This document shows, piece after piece, positions 1 through 8,678 of a stretch of DNA of 64,000 bases. The notes beneath the pieces are model-generated. The model saw nothing but the letters and a program-made list of their open reading frames with translations. It had not been told where the DNA came from and searched no databases. The position numbers and the translations under genes were made by a program. The DNA lies in NCBI GenBank assembly GCA_965216225.1, contig CBDCFF010000028.1, positions 62,001 to 126,000 of the forward strand, written 5' to 3'. This stretch comes from 3107 sp965216225 (GTDB taxonomy: Bacteria; Pseudomonadota; Alphaproteobacteria; Rhodobacterales; Rhodobacteraceae). Numbering within the stretch: the first letter of the stretch is position 1; every line of letters begins with the position of its first letter.

Positions 1-150
1 CCGATCATCGCAGAATTGTCGACAAAATACAAAAATGCAAGCCCGGTATTCAACTTTCTAAAATACGCGGACAATATGTTGAAAAACAACGGGAACATCA
101 AAAGCGCCACAAGCCTGACGCAGACAGAAGGTGCCCAAGGGGCAAAATGA
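1..150 (+). CDS. C-terminal end of an unidentified protein (partial)
   Basis: Frame 1 is open from the left edge to a TGA at 148-150 and encodes 49 residues ending TEGAQGAK. The peptide has a protein-like composition (PIIAELSTKYKNASPVFNFL, then a Lys/Asn-rich tail) and the DNA is clearly more AT-rich than what follows. I do not recognise a family. It reads as the tail of a gene starting outside the window, perhaps a transferred one. The call rests only on composition and the open frame. Confidence 0.45.
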   Translation, partial: PIIAELSTKYKNASPVFNFLKYADNMLKNNGNIKSATSLTQTEGAQGAK

Positions 151-390
151 ATCGCGTCTGGTACGCCGAGTCCCCGCCGATGGCCGCCGCCCCCCTGCTG
201 TCTGCGGCAATCGTGCGCTGCGACGCAACGTCATTGCGCTGCGACCGGATTTTGGGCCTCGTTCGCCACGCGATGCCGCTGTATTTGCCGCGCGATGCCG
301 CTATAAATGTATCGGACGGATTGATTCACGTCGATTCACTGCCGCGAAGCCCGTCCCCGCCGGGGCGCGCGTATTCGGAAAGGAAAGCAT
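151..390. other. Intergenic stretch upstream of the fatty-acid operon
   Basis: About 240 bases between the partial upstream gene and the thiolase start. Short overlapping frames exist but none has a convincing ribosome binding site or protein composition. An AGGA-type Shine-Dalgarno (about 379-384) lies just ahead of the GTG start at 391. I see no clear promoter. Confidence 0.4.
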
Positions 391-1605
391 GTGACACAGG
401 ACGCTTATATCTATGATGCGATACGCTCTCCCCGTGGCAGGGGACGCAAGGATGGCAGCCTGCATGAGGTGACATCCCTTCGCCTGTCCGCGCATGTGCT
501 GAACGAACTGAAACGCCGCAACGATCTTGACACGACCCTGGTCGAGGACGTGATCTGGGGCAATGTCACCCAGACAGGAGAGCAGGGGGGCTGTCTTGCC
601 CGCGCGGCGGTTCTGGCCTCGGACTACGGCCAGCAGACGCCGGGCGTCGCAATCAACCGTTTCTGCGCTTCGGGGCTGGAGGCGGTGAACATCGCCGCCG
701 CCCAGGTCCGGGCCGGGCAGGGCGACGCCTATGTCGCCGGCGGGGTCGAGATGATGAGCCGCGTGCCGATGGGCTCTGACGGGGCGGCGCTGGCCGTCGA
801 TCCGACGCTGGCCATGGGCAGCTATTTCGTGCCGCAGGGCATTTCGGCAGACCTCATCGCCACCGAATACGGGTTTACGCGCGACGACTGCGATTCCTAT
901 GCCGTCGAATCGCAAAGGCGCGCCGCCGGGGCGTGGGACGACAACCGCTTTGCCGGATCGGTCGTGCCGGTCACCGACATCAACGGTCTGACCATTCTGG
1001 ACCGCGACGAATACATGCGTCCCGGCACCGACATGCAGTCGCTGGGGGCGCTGAAACCCGCCTTCAGGGATCAGGGAGAGGTCATGCCCGGCTTCGATGC
1101 GGTGGCGCAGCTCCGCTATCCGCATCTGGAAAGGATCGAACACGTTCATCATGCGGGCAACTCCTCGGGCATTGTCGATGGGGCGGCTGCGGTTCTGATC
1201 GGCTCAAGGCGATTCGGCGAACACAGCGGCCTGACCCCCCGCGCCCGGATCAGGGCGATGGAGAAGACCGGCGACGACCCGACCATCAACCTGACCGGCC
1301 CGGTTCCCGTGACCGAAAAGATACTCGCCCGCAGCGGCATGACGATCGGCGACATTGATCTTTTCGAGGTCAACGAAGCCTTCGCCGCCGTCGTCCTGCG
1401 TTTCATGCAGGCGTTCGATGTGGATCACGACAGGATCAACGTCAATGGCGGCGCGATCGCCATGGGCCACCCGCTGGGCGCAACCGGCGCCATGATCCTG
1501 GGCACGTTGCTGGATGAGATGGAACGTACCGACAGGGAAACCGGCCTTGTCACGCTGTGCGTTGCTGCGGGCATGGGCGCGGCCACGATCATGGAGAGGG
1601 TGTGA
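391..1605 (+). CDS. Acetyl-CoA acyltransferase (thiolase, beta-oxidation)
   Basis: A 404-residue thiolase that would cleave 3-ketoacyl-CoA with CoA to give acetyl-CoA and a shortened acyl-CoA. The acyl-accepting cysteine is Cys92 in NRFCASGLEAVN. The second catalytic pair is His360 in AMGHPLGATGA and Cys390 in CVAAGMGAA, so both halves of the fold are complete. Length is normal for degradative thiolases. The start is GTG at 391, supported by an AGGA box about 8 bases upstream. The stop TGA (1603-1605) overlaps the ATG of the cupin gene, and the FadJ-type gene follows, so this is the thiolase of a beta-oxidation operon. Whether it prefers long-chain substrates or acetoacetyl-CoA cannot be told from sequence alone. 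Confidence 0.9.
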   Translation: MTQDAYIYDAIRSPRGRGRKDGSLHEVTSLRLSAHVLNELKRRNDLDTTLVEDVIWGNVTQTGEQGGCLARAAVLASDYGQQTPGVAINRFCASGLEAVNIAAAQVRAGQGDAYVAGGVEMMSRVPMGSDGAALAVDPTLAMGSYFVPQGISADLIATEYGFTRDDCDSYAVESQRRAAGAWDDNRFAGSVVPVTDINGLTILDRDEYMRPGTDMQSLGALKPAFRDQGEVMPGFDAVAQLRYPHLERIEHVHHAGNSSGIVDGAAAVLIGSRRFGEHSGLTPRARIRAMEKTGDDPTINLTGPVPVTEKILARSGMTIGDIDLFEVNEAFAAVVLRFMQAFDVDHDRINVNGGAIAMGHPLGATGAMILGTLLDEMERTDRETGLVTLCVAAGMGAATIMERV

Positions 1606-2078
1606 TGGGCGTCATCAATCCCGACAGGGCGCCGGTCAGAACCGGCAGCATCTATCCCGAACCCCATGCCCTGGAAATGGCCGGGCGGTCTTCGCTGCGC
1701 CTCGGCGATGCGGGCGGCCTCAGCCAGTTCGGGGCCAATCTGGTGATCCTGCAACCGGGGGCGAAATCCTCGTTGCGGCACTGGCATCATCACGAGGATG
1801 AATTCGTGATGGTGACGCAGGGTGAATGCACGCTGGTGCAGGACGAGGGCGAAACCGTGATGCGCCCCGGCGACTGCGCCGCCTTCCCGGCGGGCGATCC
1901 GAACGGGCACCATTTCATCAACCGCTCGCAGGCCGAGGTCCGCTTTCTGGTCGTCGGCAGCCGTCTGCGGTTCGAGAAGGCAACCTATTCCGATGTCGAT
2001 CTGGAAGTGGAACTGAAGGATGGCAGGGCCAGCTTCACCCGCAAGGACGGCAGCCCCTGTACGGGAGACGGGAAATGA
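1605..2078 (+). CDS. Cupin-domain protein inside the beta-oxidation operon
   Basis: A 157-residue single-domain cupin. Motif 1 is HWHHHEDEFVMVTQGE (around residues 58-73), giving the His/His/Glu metal ligands. Motif 2 contains GDCAAFPAGDPNGHHF (around 89-104) with the last metal histidine. The start ATG at 1605 shares a base with the thiolase stop, and the stop TGA overlaps the ATG of the downstream gene, so translation of the three genes is coupled. Small cupins of this type bind a divalent metal; the substrate or ligand is unknown. Its place between a thiolase and a hydratase-dehydrogenase suggests a role tied to acyl-CoA metabolism, but that is inference from position only. Confidence 0.85.
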   Translation: MGVINPDRAPVRTGSIYPEPHALEMAGRSSLRLGDAGGLSQFGANLVILQPGAKSSLRHWHHHEDEFVMVTQGECTLVQDEGETVMRPGDCAAFPAGDPNGHHFINRSQAEVRFLVVGSRLRFEKATYSDVDLEVELKDGRASFTRKDGSPCTGDGK

Positions 2079-4273
2079 CGGACTTCACCTGTTCCACAGA
2101 CGCGGACGGCGTGGCCACCATCACCTGGGACACGGTCGGCAAATCCATGAACGTGATGGACGAACAGGGGTTTGCCGATCTGGGCGCCCATATCGACACC
2201 GCACTGGCGGATGCGGCGATAAAGGGCGTCATCATCACCTCGGGCAAGGAGGGTTCCTTTGCCGGCGGCATGGACCTGAACCTGATCGCCAGGATGCGCG
2301 ACAGCGCGGGCGACAACCCGGCGCAGGGCCTGTTCGACGGCGTGATGAACATGCACGCCATCCTGCGCAGGATCGAACGCGCGGGCATGGACGACAGGAA
2401 CCGGGGCGGCAAGCCCATTGTTGCTGCGCTCCCCGGCACGGCGCTTGGCATCGGCCTTGAAATCCCGCTTGCCTGCCACCGGATCATCGCCGCCGACAAT
2501 CCCGGCGCCAGGATCGGCCTGCCGGAGATCATGGTGGGCATCTTCCCCGGCGGCGGCGGCGCCACGCGGCTGGTGCGCAGGATGGGCGTGATGGCGGCGG
2601 CCCCGCTGTTGCTGGAAGGCAAGCTGAACGACCCGCAAAAGGCAAGGATGGCCGGTGTGGTCGATGAGGTCGTGCTGCCGGGGGAACTCCTCTCCACCGC
2701 CAGGAACTGGATTCTGTCGGCGCCCGAAATCGTCAAGCCCTGGGATGAAAAGGGCTACAGGCTGCCGGGCGGCGCGCCCTATCACCCGGCGGGTTTCATG
2801 ACCTTCGTTGGCGCTTCCGCGATGGTCAACGGCAGGACCAGGGGCGCCTATCCGGCGGCGAAGGCGCTGCTGTCGGCGATCTACGAAGGCGCGCTGGTGC
2901 CCTTCGACACGGCGCTGAGGATCGAGGCGCGCTGGTTCACCAGCATCCTGATGAACCCGTCATCGTCGGCGATGATCCGCACCCTGTTCATCAACAGGAA
3001 GGCGCTGGAAAAGGGCGCAAACCGCCCCGACGCGCCGGACCGGAAGATCAGGAAAGTCGGCGTCATGGGCGCGGGCATGATGGGCGCGGGCATCGCGCTG
3101 GTCTCGGCCATGGCGGGCATGGAGGTCGTCCTGATCGACGCCACGCAAGAGGCCGCCGAGCGCGGCAAATCCCGTACCGAAGCCCATATGGACAAGGGCA
3201 TTGCCCGGAAGAAGGCGACGGCAGGGGAAAAGGCCGACGTTCTGTCCCGCATCGAGGCCACCACCGATCATGCCGCCCTTCGGGGCTGCGACCTGATCAT
3301 CGAGGCGGTGTTCGAGGATCCGCAGGTCAAGGCCGAAGTCACCCGGAAAGTCGAGGCGGTGGTCGGGGAGGACTGCATCCTCGCCACCAACACCTCCACC
3401 CTGCCGATCACCGATCTGGCGGCGGCGTCCGGCCGGCCCGGACAATTCGTCGGCATCCATTTCTTCAGCCCGGTTGAAAAGATGATGCTGGTCGAGATCA
3501 TCAGGGGCAAGGCGACCGGCGATCATGCGGTGGCCAGGGCGCTGGACTATGTGCGCCAGATCCGCAAGACACCGATTGTCGTGAATGACGAACGGTTCTT
3601 CTACGCCAACCGCTGCATCATTCCATATGTCAACGAAGGGATGCGGATGGTGAAAGAGGGCGTTGCCCCGGCATTGATCGAGAACGCCGCCAGGATGCTG
3701 GGGATGCCGCTGGGGCCGCTGCAACTGACCGATGAGACCTCGATCGACCTTGGCGTGCAGATTGCCAGGGCCACCAAGGCCGCGATGGGCGATGCGTATC
3801 CCAATGACGATGTTGATGCGGTCCTGTTCCGGCTGGCCGATGCCGGGCGTCTGGGCCGCAAGGCGGGGGCCGGGTTCTACGCCTATGATGAAAAGGGCAG
3901 GCGCACCGGGCTGTGGGACGGGCTCAACCGGACATTCCCGCCTGCGGCGAAGCAGCCGGAACTGCACGATGTGCAGAACCGGATGATCATGGCGCAGGTG
4001 CTGGAGGCGGTCCGGGCGCTGGAAGCGGGCGTTCTGGAAGACATCCGCGAAGGCGATGTCGGCGCGATTCTCGGCTGGGGTTTCATGCCGTGGTCCGGCG
4101 GACCCTTCGGCTATCTGGACATCATCGGCGCGGCCAGGGCCGTGGACATCTGCGAAGACCTGAGTGCGCGTTTCGGCGAACGGTTCCTTGCGCCTGCCCT
4201 GCTGCGCGGGATGGCGAAAGGCGGCGGCAGCTTCCATGGCGCGGCGGCGAAAGACGGCCGGGCAAACGCCTGA
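2075..4273 (+). CDS. Enoyl-CoA hydratase / 3-hydroxyacyl-CoA dehydrogenase (FadJ/FadB type)
   Basis: A 732-residue bifunctional enzyme hydrating 2-enoyl-CoA and oxidising the 3-hydroxyacyl-CoA with NAD. The N-terminal crotonase domain (about 1-200) has the two conserved glutamates in GLEIPLACHRIIAA and GLPEIMVGIFPGGGG. A Rossmann segment GVMGAGMMGAGIA begins near residue 329, followed by NTSTLPITDLA and the catalytic histidine in GIHFFSPVEKMM (near 463). The C-terminal helical 3HCDH domains occupy the rest. The start is ATG 2075, overlapping the cupin stop in an ATGA, with GGGAGACGGG just upstream. With the thiolase it provides the last three steps of a beta-oxidation cycle. FadJ versus FadB cannot be decided here. 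Confidence 0.93.
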   Translation: MTDFTCSTDADGVATITWDTVGKSMNVMDEQGFADLGAHIDTALADAAIKGVIITSGKEGSFAGGMDLNLIARMRDSAGDNPAQGLFDGVMNMHAILRRIERAGMDDRNRGGKPIVAALPGTALGIGLEIPLACHRIIAADNPGARIGLPEIMVGIFPGGGGATRLVRRMGVMAAAPLLLEGKLNDPQKARMAGVVDEVVLPGELLSTARNWILSAPEIVKPWDEKGYRLPGGAPYHPAGFMTFVGASAMVNGRTRGAYPAAKALLSAIYEGALVPFDTALRIEARWFTSILMNPSSSAMIRTLFINRKALEKGANRPDAPDRKIRKVGVMGAGMMGAGIALVSAMAGMEVVLIDATQEAAERGKSRTEAHMDKGIARKKATAGEKADVLSRIEATTDHAALRGCDLIIEAVFEDPQVKAEVTRKVEAVVGEDCILATNTSTLPITDLAAASGRPGQFVGIHFFSPVEKMMLVEIIRGKATGDHAVARALDYVRQIRKTPIVVNDERFFYANRCIIPYVNEGMRMVKEGVAPALIENAARMLGMPLGPLQLTDETSIDLGVQIARATKAAMGDAYPNDDVDAVLFRLADAGRLGRKAGAGFYAYDEKGRRTGLWDGLNRTFPPAAKQPELHDVQNRMIMAQVLEAVRALEAGVLEDIREGDVGAILGWGFMPWSGGPFGYLDIIGAARAVDICEDLSARFGERFLAPALLRGMAKGGGSFHGAAAKDGRANA

Positions 4274-4404
4274 TGGATCAAAGCGCGCTGTTCGGGTGAA
4301 TGGTGAATGATGAACGATGTCTGCGGGGGCGCGCGTTCGGACGCTTTTCGGACGCTTTCATGATGCCAATGCGATGCAGATGGTAAATTTCGCCCCCGGA
4401 AACC
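4274..4404. other. Intergenic, fadJ-like to clpB
   Basis: No credible gene. The stretch separates the fatty-acid operon from the heat-shock promoter of clpB; no strong hairpin followed by a T-run was found in it. Confidence 0.4.
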
Positions 4405-4433
4405 CTTGAAGCCGCGCCTCTGTTTTCCCATTT
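4405..4433 (+). promoter_or_regulatory. RpoH (sigma-32) type heat-shock promoter for clpB
   Basis: CTTGAA at 4405-4410 and CCCATTT at 4427-4433, separated by 16 bases. This matches the known sigma-32 consensus (CTTGAAA, then CCCCATNT). It lies about 80 bases upstream of the clpB ATG on the correct strand. The transcript would start near 4440 and carry a leader of about 70 bases. Confidence 0.75.
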
Positions 4434-4510
4434 TTGCCGGGAAGGTCCGAAAGCGGGCATGCTGCCTGGCGGGTGCCCCGAAGCGGACGCTTGAAAAGGA
4501 GAAATGACCG

Positions 4511-7126
4511 ATGAACATGGAAAGGTTCACGGAACGGTCGCGCGGTTTCATGCAGGCGGCCCAGACCATTGCAGCGCGTGAGGATCATCAGCGGCTTGGC
4601 CCCGAACACCTTCTCAAGGCGCTGCTGGATGATGATCGGGGGCTGGCCTCCAACCTCATCAGACGCGCCGGCGGCTCCCCCCGGCAGGTGCTTGGGGCTG
4701 TGGATGCGGCGCTGGCCGGAATCCCCAGGGTTTCCGGCGATACGGGGCAGGTGTATCTGGACAACCAGACCGTGAAAGTCCTTGATGAAGCAGGGAAGAT
4801 CGCGACCAGGGCTGGCGACGGCTTTGTGCCGGTGGAACGGATTCTGAGTGCTCTGGCAGTGGTGAAATCCAGGGCGCGCGAGGCGCTGGAGGCGGGCGCC
4901 GTTTCCGCCCGGAACCTGAATGCCGCAATCAACGATATTCGCAAGGGCCGCACCGCTGACACGGCCTCTGCCGAAGAAGGCTATGAGGCGCTGAAGAAAT
5001 ACGCCAGCGACCTGACCGAGGCCGCCCGCGAAGGCAGGATAGACCCGATCATCGGTCGGGAAGAGGAAATTCGCCGGGCCATGCAGGTGCTTTCCCGCCG
5101 GACCAAGAACAACCCGGTTCTGATCGGTGATCCCGGCGTCGGCAAAACCGCGATTGCAGAGGGGCTGGCCCTGCGCATCGTCAACGGAGATGTGCCCGAA
5201 AGCCTCAGGAACAAACGGCTCATGGCCTTGGACATGGGGGCGCTGATTGCCGGTGCGAAGTATCGCGGCGAGTTCGAGGAGCGCCTGAAAGCGGTCCTGA
5301 ATGAAATCACGGCGGCAGCCGGTGAAGTCATCCTGTTCATTGACGAAATGCACATGCTGGTCGGCGCCGGGAAGGCCGATGGCGCCATTGACGCGGCGAA
5401 CCTGATAAAGCCTGCGCTTGCCAGGGGAGAGTTGCACTGCATCGGCGCCACCACGCTTGACGAATATCGCAAACATGTGGAAAAGGACGCCGCCCTGGCC
5501 CGCCGGTTCCAGCCCTTGCTGGTGGAGGAACCGACGGTCGAGGATACCGTGTCGATCCTTCGCGGCATAAAGGAGAAATATGAACTGCACCACGGTGTGC
5601 GGATCGCCGACTCTGCGCTTGTGGCGGCGGCGACGCTCTCTCATCGCTACATTACCAACCGGTTCCTGCCCGACAAGGCGATCGACCTGATGGACGAGGC
5701 CGCCAGCCGTCTGCGGATGGAGGTGGACTCCAGGCCCGAGGAACTCGATGCGCTGGACCGTGAGATCCTGCAAAAGCAGATCGAGGCGGAAGCCCTGAAG
5801 AAAGAGGACGATGCGGCCTCCGGTGATCGGCTGGAGAAGCTGGAGAGAGAACTGTCCGACATGCAGCAGAAATCGGCCGAACTGACCGCGCAATGGCAGG
5901 CCGAACGGGACAGGCTGGCCTCTGCCCGCGACCTGAAGGAGCAGTTGGACCGCGCCCGCGCAGAACTGGACATCGCCAAGCGCGAGGGCAATCTGGCCCG
6001 CGCCGGGGAACTGTCCTACGGCGTCATTCCGGGGCTGGAAAAGCAGCTTGCGCAAGCCGAGCAGGGCGATGGCGGGCGGATGGTCGAAGAAGCCGTGCGC
6101 CCCGAACAGATCGCCGGTGTGGTCGAGCGCTGGACGGGTATTCCGACATCGAAGATGCTGGCAGGCGAGCGCGAGAAACTTCTGCGCATGGAAGCAGAGC
6201 TTGCCGGGCGCGTGGTTGGTCAGCAAAGCGCGGTCAGGGCGGTGTCGAACGCCGTGCGCCGGGCGCGCGCCGGGCTGAATGACGAAAATCGCCCTCTGGG
6301 CTCATTCCTCTTCCTCGGGCCTACGGGGGTCGGGAAAACCGAACTGACCAGGGCCGTGGCCGAGTATCTGTTCGACGATGATTCTGCGATGGTCCGCATC
6401 GACATGTCGGAATACATGGAAAAGCACGCCGTTTCCCGCCTGATCGGCGCGCCTCCGGGCTATGTCGGCTATGATGAAGGCGGCGTGCTGACGGAAGCCG
6501 TGCGGCGACGGCCTTTTCAGGTCGTGCTGTTCGATGAGGCAGAGAAGGCGCATCCGGATGTCTTCAACCTGTTGTTGCAGGTGCTGGATGACGGGATGCT
6601 GACCGATGGTCAGGGCCATCATGTGGATTTCAGGCAGACGCTGATCGTGCTGACCTCCAATCTGGGGTCGCAGGCGCTGAGTCGGTTGCCCGAAGGCGCG
6701 GACAGCGCCTGCGCCGGAGATGACGTGATGGATGCGGTTCGCGCCCATTTCCGCCCGGAATTTCTGAACCGGCTGGATGAGACGATCATCTTCGACCGGC
6801 TGACCCGTGGCGATATGGATCGCATCGTCGATATTCAACTGGGCTGTCTGATCAAGCGTCTGGCAAGCCGCAACATCGTGCCGGAACTGGACGAAGGCGC
6901 GCGGAAATGGCTGGCCGACGAAGGCTATGACCCGGTCTTTGGCGCCCGGCCCCTGAAACGTGTCATTCAGCGCAGCTTGCAGGATTCGCTGGCCGAGATG
7001 CTGTTGGCGGGCGAGGTGAAGGACGGCGATACGATCCCGGTTCGCGCCGGTCGTGACGGCCTGATCGTTGGTGATCGCGTCGCCACCGGCAAGCGCAGGC
7101 CGCCAAAGGATGCGGTGCTGCATTAG
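4511..7126 (+). CDS. clpB: ATP-dependent disaggregase ClpB
   Basis: An 871-residue Hsp100 ATPase that extracts polypeptides from aggregates together with DnaK. Order of domains: Clp N-domain (about 1-145), first AAA+ module with Walker A GDPGVGKT (near residue 206) and Walker B VILFIDEMH, a long coiled-coil middle domain (about 400-525, rich in Glu, Lys, Gln), second AAA+ module with GPTGVGKTE (near 603) and VVLFDEAEKAH, and the C-terminal domain. The middle domain and full length separate it from ClpA and ClpC. The start at 4511 has AAAAGGAG upstream. An RpoH-type promoter precedes it and a hairpin terminator follows, so it is a single-gene heat-shock unit. Confidence 0.97.
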   Translation: MNMERFTERSRGFMQAAQTIAAREDHQRLGPEHLLKALLDDDRGLASNLIRRAGGSPRQVLGAVDAALAGIPRVSGDTGQVYLDNQTVKVLDEAGKIATRAGDGFVPVERILSALAVVKSRAREALEAGAVSARNLNAAINDIRKGRTADTASAEEGYEALKKYASDLTEAAREGRIDPIIGREEEIRRAMQVLSRRTKNNPVLIGDPGVGKTAIAEGLALRIVNGDVPESLRNKRLMALDMGALIAGAKYRGEFEERLKAVLNEITAAAGEVILFIDEMHMLVGAGKADGAIDAANLIKPALARGELHCIGATTLDEYRKHVEKDAALARRFQPLLVEEPTVEDTVSILRGIKEKYELHHGVRIADSALVAAATLSHRYITNRFLPDKAIDLMDEAASRLRMEVDSRPEELDALDREILQKQIEAEALKKEDDAASGDRLEKLERELSDMQQKSAELTAQWQAERDRLASARDLKEQLDRARAELDIAKREGNLARAGELSYGVIPGLEKQLAQAEQGDGGRMVEEAVRPEQIAGVVERWTGIPTSKMLAGEREKLLRMEAELAGRVVGQQSAVRAVSNAVRRARAGLNDENRPLGSFLFLGPTGVGKTELTRAVAEYLFDDDSAMVRIDMSEYMEKHAVSRLIGAPPGYVGYDEGGVLTEAVRRRPFQVVLFDEAEKAHPDVFNLLLQVLDDGMLTDGQGHHVDFRQTLIVLTSNLGSQALSRLPEGADSACAGDDVMDAVRAHFRPEFLNRLDETIIFDRLTRGDMDRIVDIQLGCLIKRLASRNIVPELDEGARKWLADEGYDPVFGARPLKRVIQRSLQDSLAEMLLAGEVKDGDTIPVRAGRDGLIVGDRVATGKRRPPKDAVLH

Positions 7127-7147
7127 CGCCGCGACGGAATGCCGGAT

Positions 7148-7170
7148 CCCGCCTGTTTTCAGGCGGGTTT
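7148..7170 (+). terminator. Rho-independent terminator after clpB
   Basis: CCCGCCTG (7148-7155), a TTTT loop and CAGGCGGG (7160-7167) form a perfect 8-bp hairpin followed by TTT. It sits 22 bases past the clpB stop. Confidence 0.8.
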
Positions 7171-7309
7171 CGCAACCCCGGCAAATCCGGCGGCGGCTTT
7201 TTCGCCTGTCACAATTCCAACAGTTTCGTGAATTAAGTTGGTTTGGCTTTGGGCGGCGCAGTCTCTAGGTCACTGTGGCAGGGACTCGAGATAGAGGGAT
7301 GCGGAGGGG

Positions 7310-8233
7310 ATGATGCGTTTCAAACCTGATCTGAAGTGGTCCGATGTGACCCCCAGGGCCGATTTTATGAACCGGCGACAGTTGCTCGCGGGCGCCGGTG
7401 CGCTGGCTGCGGGCGGCATTGCCGGGCCTGCCGTGGCCATGGGGCCATGGCAGCCGGCAGACGCCGAGGGGCTTGAACCGAACAGTTTCGAAGATATCTC
7501 CACATACAACAATTTCTACGAGTTCGGCACCGGCAAGGGCGATGCGGCCCGCCATGCCGGGGCGCTGACCACCGATCCCTGGACGGTCCGGATCGACGGG
7601 CTGGTCGATCTGCCGGGCGACTATGACCTGGATGACCTGCTGATGTCCGTCACCATGGAAGAGCGCATCTATCGGTTGCGCTGTGTCGAGGCGTGGTCGA
7701 TGGTGGTGCCGTGGGTCGGCTTTGAACTCAGGCAGATTCTCGATCGCGTCGGGGTGCAGCCGTCGGCGCGGTATGTGGCGTTTGAAACGCTGGTGCGGCC
7801 AGAGGAAATGAACGGTCAGCGCTGGAATACGCTCGACTGGCCCTATCGCGAAGGGCTGCGGCTGGATGAGGCGATGAATCCGCTGACCATCATCGCGACC
7901 GGCCTTTATGATGAGCCGATCCCGAACCAGAACGGTGCGCCGCTGCGGCTGGTGGTGCCGTGGAAATACGGCTTCAAGTCGATCAAGTCGATCGTGCGCA
8001 TCAGTCTGACCGAAGACGAGCCGCCCACAAGCTGGAACATGCAGAACCCGCGTGAATACGGTTTTTACAGCAATGTGAACCCGAACGTGGATCACCCGCG
8101 CTGGTCGCAGGCGTCGGAACGGCGCATCGGTTCCGGCCTGTTTGCCCGCCGCCAGCCAACGCTGATGTTCAACGGGTATGAGGATTATGTCGCATCGCTC
8201 TATCAGGGGATGGACCTGAAAACCCTTTACTGA
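7310..8233 (+). CDS. msrP: Protein-methionine-sulfoxide reductase catalytic subunit MsrP
   Basis: A 307-residue periplasmic molybdopterin enzyme that reduces methionine sulfoxide in exported proteins. A Tat signal is visible: DFMNRRQLLAGAGALAAGGI (around residues 18-37). The Mo-ligating cysteine is in LRCVEAW (about residue 125). The sulfite-oxidase fold continues to the end. Two in-frame ATGs (7310, 7313) follow GGAGGGG at 7303-7309; the second has the better spacing, so the true protein may be one residue shorter. Electrons come from the membrane haem protein MsrQ, encoded about 450 bases downstream beyond an antisense gene. The stop is 5 bases from the stop of that convergent gene. Confidence 0.95.
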   Translation: MMRFKPDLKWSDVTPRADFMNRRQLLAGAGALAAGGIAGPAVAMGPWQPADAEGLEPNSFEDISTYNNFYEFGTGKGDAARHAGALTTDPWTVRIDGLVDLPGDYDLDDLLMSVTMEERIYRLRCVEAWSMVVPWVGFELRQILDRVGVQPSARYVAFETLVRPEEMNGQRWNTLDWPYREGLRLDEAMNPLTIIATGLYDEPIPNQNGAPLRLVVPWKYGFKSIKSIVRISLTEDEPPTSWNMQNPREYGFYSNVNPNVDHPRWSQASERRIGSGLFARRQPTLMFNGYEDYVASLYQGMDLKTLY

Positions 8234-8238
8234 TGCGG

Positions 8239-8643
8239 TCAACCGCCAAAGATGACGGCATTCATCGTGCGGCCGGGCAGAAGGGTGAAACCGCCGGTCA
8301 CGACAAGCGCCGCCCAGAAAAGCCAGAGCATGATTGCCCGGTGCCGTCTGATCTGCCGACGCCGCGCCGCGTGTACGGCCAACGGGACGGAGAGGAGCGT
8401 CACCACCGACAGCAGGTGGATCGGGCTGAACGGACCGAACAGGCGAAACTCGCGTATCCAGAAGCTCGACCCTGCAACGCCGACCATGAGCGCCGCCCAG
8501 AGCCAGCCGACCAGACGATGGCGCGGCCCGCCCTTGGGGCCAAGGATTTGCCACAGGCCCAGAGAAAATGCGGCCAGCGTCAGCAATACATGCACGACGA
8601 TGATGGCGTTCTCGTCAAGCAGGGGCTGAAGCGACACGATCAT
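8239..8643 (-). CDS. DUF2306-type four-helix membrane protein
   Basis: A 134-residue minus-strand protein with about four hydrophobic segments (roughly residues 12-32, 46-64, 73-90, 106-124). It has conserved-looking His/Arg positions in GGPRHRLVGWLWA and the HRAIM stretch, a pattern seen in the DUF2306 family of predicted membrane proteins. Function is unknown. It lies between msrP and msrQ on the opposite strand, end to end with msrP (5-base gap) and sharing a 35-base divergent start region with msrQ. The helices, not a database match, are what I can see; the family name is from memory of the motif pattern. Confidence 0.75.
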   Translation of the reverse strand: MIVSLQPLLDENAIIVVHVLLTLAAFSLGLWQILGPKGGPRHRLVGWLWAALMVGVAGSSFWIREFRLFGPFSPIHLLSVVTLLSVPLAVHAARRRQIRRHRAIMLWLFWAALVVTGGFTLLPGRTMNAVIFGG

Positions 8644-8678
8644 ATTCCCGGACTGACCACGACTGGAAAGGTTGTAGC

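Noticed and set aside
301..1152. Long minus-strand open frame opposite the thiolase
   Set aside because: It is antisense to a gene with intact catalytic motifs, has no ribosome binding site, and its composition (Arg/His/Gly/Ala-rich) is typical of shadow frames in GC-rich DNA.
1826..2074. N-terminal extension of the FadJ-type protein through the cupin gene
   Set aside because: The frame is merely open there. The ATG at 2075 with a good ribosome binding site and the crotonase start fit the family, and the extension is an out-of-frame reading of the cupin.
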